DNA of 64,000 nt, from assembly GCF_034047335.1 (NCBI RefSeq), contig NZ_CP139137.1, positions 1,240,001 to 1,304,000 of the forward strand. The letters are read 5' to 3'. Origin of the DNA: Chryseobacterium sp. JJR-5R (lineage in GTDB: Bacteria; Bacteroidota; Bacteroidia; Flavobacteriales; Weeksellaceae). Position numbers and translations under genes: made by a program. The notes beneath the pieces were generated by a model, which was not told the DNA's origin, ran no database searches, and was given only the letters and a program-made list of their open reading frames with translations. Positions 17,729 through 26,419 of the stretch are shown here, piece by piece (positions within the stretch are counted from its first letter, which is position 1; every line of letters begins with the position of its first letter).

Positions 17729-19063
17729 TTATTCCCCGAAAAATGTCTGGTACAGAAGGTAAAGATTTAAAATAATAATAACCACGGAGATTACCCAGAC
17801 TGAAATTTTAAGAAAAGGCTTGTTGACAAATTCACCCATCTTGGCTTTGTCATTCGTGAACATTACCAAAGGAACGACAGCAAAACTCAGCTGCATCGAA
17901 AGGATCACTTGGCTTAAGACCAGAAGTTCTGTCGTGCCCTGCTCACCATACAGGATAGCCACAATCAAAGCAGGAATTACAGCAATCAAACGGGTAATTA
18001 GACGCCTTAACCACGGTTTCAGCCTGATATTCAGGAATCCTTCCATTACAATTTGTCCGGCTAGGGTTCCCGTAAGCGTAGAATTCTGTCCCGAAGCGAG
18101 TAAAGCAACGGCAAAAACAATACTTGCCATGGAAGCTCCCAGAATAGGGGTCAGCATTTTATACGCATCATGAATATCCGCAACATCCTTATTGCCTGAA
18201 ATATGAAAAGTGGCAGCAGCCAGAATTAAAATGGCACCATTGATGAAAAAGGCCAGCATCAGGGAAACCGTGCTGTCCAACGTCGCGAATTTTATCGCTT
18301 CTTTTTTCCCTTCCCGGTCACGCGTATAATCCCTCGTCTGAACAATGCTGCTGTGAAGATACAGGTTATGGGGCATGACGGTGGCCCCAAGAATCCCTAT
18401 TGCAATATAAAGCATAGCAGGGTTCCGGATGATCTCCGCTTTAGGAACCAGCCCTCCCAGCAGTTCATTGATCGCAGGTTTTGAAATCACCAGTTCATAG
18501 ATAAAACAGGCAAGGATAACGAAGATTAGTCCGCCAATAATGCTTTCGATCCATCGGAATCCCTTCGACTGAAGCAGAAGGATAATCAGTACATCAACCG
18601 TGGTGATTACAATTCCCCACGTAAGAGGAATATGGAACAATAGATTCAGGGCAATGGCAGAGCCGATGACTTCTGCAAGGTCGCAGGCAGCAATGGCAAT
18701 CTCACAGAATACCCAAAGCATAAAATTGGTTTTAGGTCCGAAATGGTCCCGGCAGGCCTGCGCAAGGTCCCTTTCTGCAACAACACCCAGTTTTACGGAT
18801 AAATGCTGGAGGACCATCGCAAAAATATTTGAAATTAGAATTACCGAAAGCAGGGTATAACCGAACTGTGCGCCTCCCGCAATATCGGTTGCCCAGTTTC
18901 CAGGGTCCATATATCCTACCGCAACCATAAGGCCCGGACCTGCAAATGCAAGGTATTTTCTCCAAAAGCCGGCGTTTTTAGGAATCTTTACCGAAGAATA
19001 AACCTCTGCAAGAGAATTTGAAGTTTTATCTTTTCGCCAGGCACTTTTTAAATTCAGGTTCAT
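17729..19063 (-). CDS. mntH: Nramp family divalent metal transporter
   Basis: The protein (444 residues from the ATG at 19063) is a proton-coupled Mn2+/Fe2+ importer of the inner membrane with eleven or so helices. The metal-site motif of helix 1 is present as VGYMDPGNWATD (DPGN), and the helix 6 signature reads ATVMPHNLYLHSS (MPHN). I prefer the ATG at 19063 to the upstream TTG at 19084, because the TTG lies inside the promoter. A consensus promoter and an inverted repeat sit just upstream, so expression is likely metal-controlled. The next plus-side gene (OmpA-like) is a separate unit with its own terminator. Confidence 0.94.
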   Translation of the reverse strand: MNLNLKSAWRKDKTSNSLAEVYSSVKIPKNAGFWRKYLAFAGPGLMVAVGYMDPGNWATDIAGGAQFGYTLLSVILISNIFAMVLQHLSVKLGVVAERDLAQACRDHFGPKTNFMLWVFCEIAIAACDLAEVIGSAIALNLLFHIPLTWGIVITTVDVLIILLLQSKGFRWIESIIGGLIFVILACFIYELVISKPAINELLGGLVPKAEIIRNPAMLYIAIGILGATVMPHNLYLHSSIVQTRDYTRDREGKKEAIKFATLDSTVSLMLAFFINGAILILAAATFHISGNKDVADIHDAYKMLTPILGASMASIVFAVALLASGQNSTLTGTLAGQIVMEGFLNIRLKPWLRRLITRLIAVIPALIVAILYGEQGTTELLVLSQVILSMQLSFAVVPLVMFTNDKAKMGEFVNKPFLKISVWVISVVIIILNLYLLYQTFFGE

Positions 19064-19066
19064 AAT

Positions 19067-19111
19067 GTTAGGAATGACTAACAAATATAGTTAAATAAAT
19101 AAAAATCACAA
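19067..19111 (-). promoter_or_regulatory. Promoter and candidate operator of the Nramp gene
   Basis: On the minus strand TTG (19111-19109), a 19-base spacer and TATATTTG (19089-19082) match the flavobacterial TTG-N17-23-TANNTTTG promoter. Directly at the expected transcription start is the inverted repeat GTTAG-N6-CTAAC (19067-19082), which would suit a metal-responsive repressor. The start codon follows at 19063. Confidence 0.7.
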
Positions 19112-19123
19112 AATGATAAAAGC

Positions 19124-19155
19124 GAATCCCGGAAAAATAAATATTCCCGGGATTC
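19124..19155 (-). terminator. Terminator of the DUF937-OmpA gene
   Basis: GAATCCCGG and CCGGGATTC (19124-19132, 19147-19155) form a 9-bp stem, followed on the minus strand by GCTTTTA. The T run is short. Confidence 0.6.
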
Positions 19156-19173
19156 ATGATATATGTTGAAAGG

Positions 19174-20475
19174 TTATTTTGCAAATCTTACCGCCATTCT
19201 TCTGTCGGTAGCCCTTTCTGCATCTGAAGCCGATGCATCCACGGTAGCAAACTCGCTTCCGTATCCGTCAGCATCCAGTACCTGTGATCCTACACCCTGC
19301 TTACCTAACCAGGATTTAATGAAATCCGCTCTTTCACCGGATAATTTCATGTTCTGAGCTTCGTCCCCGGTTTTATCCGTATAGCCTCCGATTTTAATTT
19401 TTGCATCAGGATATGCTTTCAGAATAGCTACCAGATTCTGCAGCTGTCCTTCAGAACCGGTTTCAAGTTCATTGGCACTTCCCATCTTAAAGTTCACATG
19501 GTCAAAATTGTACCATTGTGTTTTCAAAGCATCATCATCCTTGGCATTTTTATAGCCGTCAGATTTCATAAAAGTAATCATCTGGTCTTCCATTCCTCCA
19601 CGGTAGCCTTTCAGGGCAGTTCCATTCAGGTCAATATCTTCATCGGTTCTTGAAGCAACCACAGTGGCTCCCGTAGCGTTTGCCGGAGTAACTACTGTAG
19701 CAGTATCCGTATTTACGGTCCCGGAATCCGTAGGCGTTGTGGTAATGGTGGTTTCTTTCTTCTCGCACTGCTGCCAGATAAAATAAGCGGCTGCAATTAG
19801 AAGCAGGAGAGGAAGGAGCCATTTCCAGATAGACCCTTTGTCATCCACTTTTCTGTCAGGAAAAGTTCCTTCCGGCGCTGTACTTCTCGTTACTTCTACC
19901 TTGGGCTCTTCATGAGCAGGAATATTTATTTTGTCACCGTCATTGTCAAATTTGTACCGGGCATCCCAGTCGCCCATACTTAAGGAAGCAAAAGAAAGCC
20001 CTGTAGGCAGAAGTCCTGCAACTGTTCCCTGCTGTTCTTTCAGCAGTGCTGAAATTCCTGCCTTATCCAGATTGTTGTCAGCTGCATATTTTCCTAAAGT
20101 TCCTACAACAGCTGCCGTTACTACATTCAGTAAAGCACCTGAAGAATCATTGCTGATGCCTGCATACGATGCTACAGCAGTGATCAGTCCGCTCAACTTA
20201 TCGCCAAAAATAGAAGATACAACGTCGGAAATCTCTGAACTGGTAGAAGTTACTCCTAACAGATTTCCCAAAACTCCGTTTGAAGAAGAACGGGTAACAG
20301 CATCCAGGACATGCGGATTATCAGCATCGTTGGCAAGTCCGCCTACAACAGCCGGCAGTAAACCGCCTATTGCTTTGGATATTCCCGATTCGCTTTCTCC
20401 GAACTGTGATGCAGCCTGAGATACCAGGGCGGGCCCCAGTTGTCCTTTAATTAAATCAATGATGTTTAAAGACAT
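19174..20475 (-). CDS. DUF937 - transmembrane - OmpA family protein
   Basis: The 433-residue protein has three parts. Residues 1-150 match DUF937, a Gly/Ala/Leu-rich helical domain (SGISKAIGGLLPAVVGGLAN). A single hydrophobic helix lies at about 219-236 (LLPLLLLIAAAYFIW). The C-terminal 110 residues form an OmpA-like peptidoglycan-binding domain, with GGYTDKTGD and the LSGERAD arginine, the Asp/Arg pair that contacts diaminopimelate. There is no signal peptide, so DUF937 should be cytosolic and the OmpA domain periplasmic, linking the cytosol to the cell wall. Its own terminator follows. The role is unknown. Confidence 0.88.
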   Translation of the reverse strand: MSLNIIDLIKGQLGPALVSQAASQFGESESGISKAIGGLLPAVVGGLANDADNPHVLDAVTRSSSNGVLGNLLGVTSTSSEISDVVSSIFGDKLSGLITAVASYAGISNDSSGALLNVVTAAVVGTLGKYAADNNLDKAGISALLKEQQGTVAGLLPTGLSFASLSMGDWDARYKFDNDGDKINIPAHEEPKVEVTRSTAPEGTFPDRKVDDKGSIWKWLLPLLLLIAAAYFIWQQCEKKETTITTTPTDSGTVNTDTATVVTPANATGATVVASRTDEDIDLNGTALKGYRGGMEDQMITFMKSDGYKNAKDDDALKTQWYNFDHVNFKMGSANELETGSEGQLQNLVAILKAYPDAKIKIGGYTDKTGDEAQNMKLSGERADFIKSWLGKQGVGSQVLDADGYGSEFATVDASASDAERATDRRMAVRFAK

Positions 20476-20551
20476 AATAAATTATTTTGGAATTAATGTT
20501 AATTGTTATTTACATTGAATCAAAAACTTGTCCATTGTCGTCTTTAAATGA

Positions 20552-20588
20552 AAAATCTTTAAAAATCCATGTGATTTTTAAAGATTTT
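20552..20588 (-). terminator. AT-rich hairpin terminator of proS
   Basis: Perfect 16-bp arms (20552-20567 and 20573-20588) with a 5-nt loop follow the proS stop codon, and a short T run follows on the minus strand. Confidence 0.65.
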
Positions 20589-20608
20589 CAATATTATATT
20601 AAGTAGAA

Positions 20609-22084
20609 TTAATATGCTTTCGCAAATAAAACCCTTCTTTGTGATGCTTTCCCGGAGATCAGGGAAATGCCCGGTTCGATGTCATCATCCAAAGGGATAC
20701 ATCGTATGGTAGCTTTGGTTTCTTCCTTAATCTGCTCTTCTTCTTCTTCAGTTCCGTCCCAGTGGGCATAGATGAATCCGCCTTTTTCTTCCAGAACTTT
20801 TTTGAATTCTTCATAGCTGTCAACTTTGGTAATGTTGTTTTTCCTGAAATCGGCAGCTTTGGTATAAAGGTCTTTCTGAATGGTTTTCAACAGGTCTTCG
20901 ATATAAGAATCCAGCCCTTCGATAGAACGCACTTCTTTGGTCAGGTTGTCCCTTCTTGCAATTTCCACAGATTTGTTTTCAAGATCCCTCGGTCCCATGG
21001 CAATTCTTAAAGGAACCCCTTTCAGTTCATATTCTGCGAATTTCCAGCCCGGCTTGTTATGGGTATCATCGTCGAACTTCACGGAAATGCCTTTCGCTCT
21101 GAGTTTAGCCTGGATGTCCAGAGCCACTTCACTGATCTGCGCCAGCTGTTCTTCACCTTTGAAGATCGGAACAATCACCACCTGGATCGGGGCCAGGGTA
21201 GGAGGCAGCACCAGGCCGAAGTCATCGGAATGGGTCATGATCAGAGCGCCCATCAGACGCGTGGAAGTTCCCCACGAGGTTGCCCAAGCGTGTTCTATTT
21301 TCCCTTCCTTATTGGTGAACTTTACATCAAATGCCTTAGCGAAATTCTGTCCTAGAAAGTGCGAAGTTCCGGCCTGAAGAGCCTTTCCGTCCTGCATCAG
21401 GGCTTCAATACAATACGTTTCGTCTGCTCCTGCAAACCGCTCTGAAGGTGTTTTCAGCCCCTGGATTACGGGCATTGACATAAAGTTTTCTGCAAAATCA
21501 GCATATACCTTATTCATTTTTTCAGCTTCTTCAACAGCTTCGTCTTTTGTTGCATGTGCCGTGTGGCCTTCCTGCCACAAGAATTCTGCTGTTCTCAGGA
21601 ACAGACGGGTTCTCATTTCCCAACGCACGACGTTTGCCCATTGGTTGATGAGTATCGGCAGGTCTCTGTAAGACTGGATCCAGTTTTTATAGGTATTCCA
21701 GATAATCGCTTCAGATGTAGGGCGGACAATCAGTTCTTCTTCCAGCTTGGCATCCGGGTCCACAATCAGTTTGGACGGATTGTCAGGATCTGTTTTCAGC
21801 CTGTAATGGGTAACGACGGCACATTCTTTAGCGAAGCCCTCTGCATTTTTCTCTTCAGCCTCAAATAAGCTTTTGGGCACAAACAGAGGAAAATAAGCGT
21901 TTACGTGACCGGTCTCTTTGAATTTTTTATCCATTTCGTCACGCATTTTTTCCCAGATTGCATAGCCGTAAGGTTTGATTACCATGCATCCGCGTACTCC
22001 TGAGTTTTCAGCTAAGTCGGCTTTTACCACCAACTCATTATACCACTTGCTGTAATCCTCGCTTCTTGAGGTTAATTTTGCCAT
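20609..22084 (-). CDS. proS: Prolyl-tRNA synthetase (archaeal/eukaryotic-like type)
   Basis: The 491-residue enzyme charges tRNA-Pro with proline. It is the short form lacking the editing insertion of E. coli ProRS: motif 2 lies in [29 protein letters not shown], and the class II catalytic core is preceded by [15 protein letters not shown]. The anticodon-binding domain ([11 protein letters not shown]) is followed by a C-terminal extension ending at RRVLFAKAY, as in archaeal-type ProRS. The gene is divergent from the Gly-rich lipoprotein gene, with a 144-base shared intergenic region. Confidence 0.97.
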   Translation of the reverse strand: MAKLTSRSEDYSKWYNELVVKADLAENSGVRGCMVIKPYGYAIWEKMRDEMDKKFKETGHVNAYFPLFVPKSLFEAEEKNAEGFAKECAVVTHYRLKTDPDNPSKLIVDPDAKLEEELIVRPTSEAIIWNTYKNWIQSYRDLPILINQWANVVRWEMRTRLFLRTAEFLWQEGHTAHATKDEAVEEAEKMNKVYADFAENFMSMPVIQGLKTPSERFAGADETYCIEALMQDGKALQAGTSHFLGQNFAKAFDVKFTNKEGKIEHAWATSWGTSTRLMGALIMTHSDDFGLVLPPTLAPIQVVIVPIFKGEEQLAQISEVALDIQAKLRAKGISVKFDDDTHNKPGWKFAEYELKGVPLRIAMGPRDLENKSVEIARRDNLTKEVRSIEGLDSYIEDLLKTIQKDLYTKAADFRKNNITKVDSYEEFKKVLEEKGGFIYAHWDGTEEEEEQIKEETKATIRCIPLDDDIEPGISLISGKASQRRVLFAKAY

Positions 22085-22228
22085 TATATTTTAAAATTTT
22101 TTTAACTTTTTACTATTATTGCTATCTAAAAATAAAGATCTATTTTTGATATATTTTTTGTAACCTTGAATGGTACATTTTTGGTACAGACTGCAAATAT
22201 AATTTAATTTAAAAATTTTTACGTTATC

Positions 22229-23317
22229 ATGAAAAGAAATATACATAAAAGTTTGCTGAGCATGCTGAAATCCAAAGGGATTCTGGCTATCTCCGGCGGA
22301 TTGTTGCTCGTATCCTGCGGCGCTCAGATGGGCGGCTACAGTGAGACAGACGGTGTTTACTACGACCCGAATAAAGACACGCTTCCGGAAGGGGTAATTA
22401 TTAATGAAAGAGGAAACCGGGTAGGGGATGATTACAATTACTACCAGGATGATACAAATGTTGTACAGAACGCAGAAATGAATTCCAGGGAAGGAAGATA
22501 TGAAGACTGGAACAATTACAACTGGAACTCTACTGCAACGGACTCTGACTGGGGGAATTTCGCAGGAAGCCAGACCAATTATTACGACAGCTCATGGGGA
22601 TCTCCGTGGGGAATGTACGGCGGCTACAGCCCTTGGGGCTGGGGCGGAGGCTGGGGCCTCGGACTTTCATGGGGCTGGGGCAGTTCCTGGGGCTGGGGAG
22701 GCGGCTGGAATATGGGATGGGGATACTCACCTTATTGGGGCGGCTTTAATCCATACTGGGGCGGTCTATACGGCTACGGATATCCATACGGATATGGCGG
22801 CTGGGGCTACGGCGGAGGGTACTGGGGTGGAAACTACAATAACATCTACAGAAGAAGTGCATCCGGCGGAAGAGGATTTAATTCATATAACGGAAGCTTT
22901 GCGAACAAATATGGGGCAGCTTCAGGAAACGGTTTCAGAAGAAGCAACACCAATACGGGTGGTTTCAGAAACGGTAATACGGTAAACGGAGGATTCAGAA
23001 ACGGTACCAACGTAGGCTTCAGAGGATCTAACGGAGGCTTCAGACAGGGAACAGCCAATGGTGGTTTCAGAAATCAGGGAGGATTCCGCAACCAGACTCA
23101 GGTAAGGCCGAATTACAACAATCAGTCCCAGCCAAGAAGGAACGACGGCGGATTCAGGAATGACAACGGAGGCGGATTCAGAAATAATGGAGGCTTTAAT
23201 AATTCCAACAGCGGAGGCGGCTTCAGATCATCCGGCGGCGGTGGCTTTGGCGGCGGAAGCGGCGGCGGCGGTTTCAGATCCGGCGGCGGTGGCGGTGGAT
23301 TCAGAGGTGGCAGATAA
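22229..23317 (+). CDS. Gly/Trp-rich and GGFR-repeat lipoprotein
   Basis: The 362-residue protein has an export signal ending in LLLVSCG (lipobox Cys30), an acidic Asn/Tyr-rich segment (about 35-115), then a Gly/Trp/Tyr-rich low-complexity segment (about 115-205), and finally about ten GGFR, GFR or GGGF repeats rich in Gly, Asn and Arg to the end. The last half resembles RGG-type low-complexity sequence. It should be a lipoprotein displayed in the envelope, and the repetitive tail may condense or coat; that is inference. It lies 29 bases before a porin-like outer-membrane gene, so the two are probably co-transcribed. No enzymatic domain is visible. Confidence 0.85.
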   Translation: MKRNIHKSLLSMLKSKGILAISGGLLLVSCGAQMGGYSETDGVYYDPNKDTLPEGVIINERGNRVGDDYNYYQDDTNVVQNAEMNSREGRYEDWNNYNWNSTATDSDWGNFAGSQTNYYDSSWGSPWGMYGGYSPWGWGGGWGLGLSWGWGSSWGWGGGWNMGWGYSPYWGGFNPYWGGLYGYGYPYGYGGWGYGGGYWGGNYNNIYRRSASGGRGFNSYNGSFANKYGAASGNGFRRSNTNTGGFRNGNTVNGGFRNGTNVGFRGSNGGFRQGTANGGFRNQGGFRNQTQVRPNYNNQSQPRRNDGGFRNDNGGGFRNNGGFNNSNSGGGFRSSGGGGFGGGSGGGGFRSGGGGGGFRGGR

Positions 23318-23346
23318 TCAGAAATTAATAACTATTTAAGAAAATA

Positions 23347-24753
23347 ATGTTAAAAAAATCTTTAGCAATGATGAGTATTTCTGCTGCATTTTTTGCGCAG
23401 GCTCAGGATGTTTCCGTAATAAGGAATACGGTAGATGTATATTCAGCTTCTCCAAGCATAGGTTCTGCCAAGTTTAATGCGATGGCAGGATCTAACGGAG
23501 CATTAGGAGGCGATGCCAATGCCCTGTTAACCAATCCTGCAGGACTTGGTGTTGCCATTTCCGGAGAAATTTCGGGAACATTGTCGCTTACCGGCAATAA
23601 AAACACATCTTCGTATGCAGGATCTTCTTATTCATACAATATCAATAAAGGAGATATCGGGAATATCGGTGCAGTAATGACTTTTCAGCTGATGACCGAA
23701 AGTGCATGGAAGTTTATTAACGTCGGGGTAAACTACTCTAACCAGTCTATTGACAATTATATTGAAACGCCGGGGAACAACAATCTGGTCTATGATTTTG
23801 CTGCTGGCGGAAGTTCTTCATTCGGAAGGCATGCTTATGACAGATATGGATATTTATCAAAAACAAGCTTTGGTGTAGGTGCCAATTACAATAACAATAT
23901 ATACATCGGTGCAGGATTGAATTTCCTTAACTCTTCAATGGATCAGTCGGATACAGCTATTTTCAATGATGTATCTTCCGGTAATTCAGAATACTTCAGC
24001 AAGCAGAATACACCTTTCTATGAAAAAGGAAACGGTTTCTCCGCCTCATTAGGGGTAATAGGAAAACTAAACCCGAACTTCAGGATCGGGGCTGCATTGG
24101 AAACGCCAACGTTCTGGAACATTGATAGAAGCTATAATTTCTATAATGATGCCATCTACGGTGATGATTACGGGATTGAAAACAGAAAACTGACATCCCC
24201 GTTAAAAGCGACGGTAAGTGCTGCATTTATTGCAAGTAAAAGTTTTTCTTTAAATGTTGATTATACTTTAGGCTTAACCAAGCCAAAATATAAAGTATAC
24301 GGTGCAGCAGAAAATGATTTAAATGATTTTTTCAGAGAAGATTCTAAAAATCTGTCAGAATTAAAAATGGGTGCGGAATACAGGATCAAACAGTTCAGGC
24401 TGAGAGGCGGATATTCTTATGCTTCAAGTCCTTTTGATGCGCTTTCCGTGAATTCTTTCAACAATGACGGAAGCTTATCTGACAACCCAAGGTCTTACAG
24501 CAATCTTATTCTTAATGACAGGAATATGCTGTCGTTCGGTATCGGATATGATTTCAGGTCATTCTATATTGATGCAGCTTATCAGAACATGACTTCAAAA
24601 TACAGCAATCCTTTTCTGAGAGGATTGGTTAACGGTGATTTTGAAGACGGATATTATTCTCCTAACCGTCTGATTGCGAGTGAAGGTTATGCCGTTTCAG
24701 ATGTGAAAAATATCAGAAATAATTTCTTTCTTACATTCGGGTGGAAATTTTAA
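23347..24753 (+). CDS. Outer-membrane beta-barrel protein (OmpP1/FadL-like)
   Basis: The 468-residue protein has a signal peptide (MLKKSLAMMSISAAFFAQAQ) and alternating beta strands through to the C-terminal FFLTFGWKF, an aromatic end typical of outer-membrane barrels. The N-terminal region SASPSIGSAKFNAMAGSNGALGGDANALLTNPAGLG is characteristic of FadL/OmpP1 type proteins, where NPAG follows the plug. Relatives transport hydrophobic substrates such as fatty acids, and Bacteroidota members are often annotated as hemin receptors without proof. It is downstream of the GGFR lipoprotein and followed by a shared terminator. Confidence 0.87.
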   Translation: MLKKSLAMMSISAAFFAQAQDVSVIRNTVDVYSASPSIGSAKFNAMAGSNGALGGDANALLTNPAGLGVAISGEISGTLSLTGNKNTSSYAGSSYSYNINKGDIGNIGAVMTFQLMTESAWKFINVGVNYSNQSIDNYIETPGNNNLVYDFAAGGSSSFGRHAYDRYGYLSKTSFGVGANYNNNIYIGAGLNFLNSSMDQSDTAIFNDVSSGNSEYFSKQNTPFYEKGNGFSASLGVIGKLNPNFRIGAALETPTFWNIDRSYNFYNDAIYGDDYGIENRKLTSPLKATVSAAFIASKSFSLNVDYTLGLTKPKYKVYGAAENDLNDFFREDSKNLSELKMGAEYRIKQFRLRGGYSYASSPFDALSVNSFNNDGSLSDNPRSYSNLILNDRNMLSFGIGYDFRSFYIDAAYQNMTSKYSNPFLRGLVNGDFEDGYYSPNRLIASEGYAVSDVKNIRNNFFLTFGWKF

Positions 24754-24782
24754 TTTCATACACTCAGTAAATAGATAAACAG

Positions 24783-24811
24783 AAAGCTCCGGAATTTTCC
24801 GGAGCTTTTTT
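24783..24811. terminator. Bidirectional terminator
   Basis: AAAGCTCCGGAA and TTCCGGAGCTTT (24783-24794 and 24797-24808) form a hairpin with T on the plus side. It separates the convergent barrel gene and the ZIP transporter gene. Confidence 0.8.
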
Positions 24812-24831
24812 ATGTTTTAAAAACGATAAGG

Positions 24832-25563
24832 TTAATGTTGATGCCCAACCGCTGAATGATTATGGAACATGTGTAGTATTAAAGCCAAAGAAACGCCCAG
24901 AATAACCAATCCGATTTTTACCCAGTCGATATTATGATTCTTATTGCTTTCAAAAATGATAACAGAAGAAATGTGCAGGAAGATTCCGCCGACAATGGCA
25001 AGGAAATAAGGCTGCAGATCCGGGTTAAAATAATTTCCCAGAAGCATTCCCATCGGTGAAGCCAGGGCAAATAAAACCACAATCAAAATAGAAGGATAAG
25101 ATGTATTGGACTTGGATTCACTCTTTCTGTTAAATAAAAAGGCACCTAAAATAAAGGAAATCGGAAGGTTATGAAATACAATGCCCAGCAAATAGGGTGA
25201 AAATTCATGCGCCTCATTCGCCAAAGGAATTCCCTCAATAAAAGCATGTACGAAAAGCCCGACCATTAGAGCAACGGGAAGGATATTATGTTCGCTGTGA
25301 TGATGGACGTGGCCATGCTCAAAACCTTTTGTCAGCGCTTCCAGGACCATCTGCAACAATACGCCTGCAATGACGAATACACCCAGGCTGCTGCCTGATT
25401 TGGCAGCATATACCTGCGGGAATACTTCATTCAGACAAATTGTAATCAGGAACCCTGCGCTGAGGACCAGCAAGTTTTTCGCGAGCTTTTCTTTTTTCCC
25501 GAAATGTTTTCCGAGAAATACGCCGGCAATCACACTTGCAATCAGCAAAAGTACAGTTATCAT
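24832..25563 (-). CDS. ZIP family metal transporter
   Basis: The 243-residue membrane protein belongs to the ZIP family (zinc or other divalent metal import). About eight helices can be seen; helix 4 contains HAFIEGIPL and helix 5 HNLPISFILG, the conserved metal-binding His/Glu positions. A His-rich segment (EHGHVHHHSEH, about residues 82-92) precedes them, and the C-terminus HNHSAVGHQH is His-rich too. The start ATG overlaps the stop of the upstream methyltransferase by four bases, so both are in one operon. Confidence 0.9.
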   Translation of the reverse strand: MITVLLLIASVIAGVFLGKHFGKKEKLAKNLLVLSAGFLITICLNEVFPQVYAAKSGSSLGVFVIAGVLLQMVLEALTKGFEHGHVHHHSEHNILPVALMVGLFVHAFIEGIPLANEAHEFSPYLLGIVFHNLPISFILGAFLFNRKSESKSNTSYPSILIVVLFALASPMGMLLGNYFNPDLQPYFLAIVGGIFLHISSVIIFESNKNHNIDWVKIGLVILGVSLALILHMFHNHSAVGHQH

Positions 25564-26285
25564 TTTTTCTTAAATAAATTAATACAACGAAGAGACGTTT
25601 CTTTTTTGAATACATTCAGCTGGTAATCGCCCCAGATTTTCATTCTTTCAAACCCGCAGTCTGATGCATAAGAATTAATGGTTTCCAGGGTGTGAAGCTT
25701 TACCTTTTCAAAGAAATGATGGGATTTTCCGTCAGCTTCAAAATAGATATCCTTTACAACATGCCTGCCTTCTATTTTCTTGCAGATTTTAAATTCAATC
25801 CCGCCTTTTTCAACAACTGATTCCGGAACAATGTTTTTCCGCACATATTCTTCATTAAGATAATCCAAAACAAAGAATCCTCCGGGCTTCAAGGCATTGT
25901 ACACGGACTGGAATACTTTTTTATCGTCATCTGCATGGTCAAAATACCCGAAACTGGTAAAAAGATTGAAAACCGCATCCACAGGATCTGCTTTAATCGG
26001 GTTCCTCATGTCGTGAACGTCAAATTTAAGCGTCTGATTTTCAAACTGTCTGTCAAATTCTATGCTCTGTCTCGAAAGGTCCAAACCTAATACATTATAG
26101 CCTGATTGATTGAGGAAAACAGAGTGCCTTCCTTTTCCGCAGGCCAGATCAATAATTCTGGAATCCGGCGGAAGCTGCAGGTCTGCAGTGAGTTTTGTGA
26201 TGAAGCTTTCTGCTTCCGTATAGTCTCTGTTGCTGTAAAGCAGATGATAATAAGGGGTATCAAACCAAGATTCAAACCATTCCAT
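25560..26285 (-). CDS. Class I SAM-dependent methyltransferase
   Basis: The protein (241 residues from the ATG at 26285) has the SAM-binding motif I RIIDLACGKGRHS, with acidic motif II in VLGLDLSRQSIEFD, and motif III near DPVDAVFNLFTSFGYFD. A longer frame to 26351 adds a stretch that does not fit the fold. It acts on an unknown small-molecule or macromolecular substrate. It overlaps the downstream ZIP gene by four bases (translational coupling). Divergent from the RNA methyltransferase gene upstream. Confidence 0.9.
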   Translation of the reverse strand: MEWFESWFDTPYYHLLYSNRDYTEAESFITKLTADLQLPPDSRIIDLACGKGRHSVFLNQSGYNVLGLDLSRQSIEFDRQFENQTLKFDVHDMRNPIKADPVDAVFNLFTSFGYFDHADDDKKVFQSVYNALKPGGFFVLDYLNEEYVRKNIVPESVVEKGGIEFKICKKIEGRHVVKDIYFEADGKSHHFFEKVKLHTLETINSYASDCGFERMKIWGDYQLNVFKKETSLRCINLFKKK

Positions 26286-26419
26286 AATGCAAAAATAACT
26301 AAATTTGTGCGGTAAAAGGAAAAAGTATTTAACATTGGAAGATTGAAACATTCAATTAAATGAAAAACAGAATACCTAATCTTTTAATTTTTAAATATTT
26401 ATATCTTTAATACTTACTT

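Noticed and set aside
22500-22985. A 161-codon plus-strand frame inside the GGFR lipoprotein gene
   Set aside because: It is the shadow of a Gly-rich coding sequence in another frame; its Ala/Thr/Gly run mirrors the GGC repeats.
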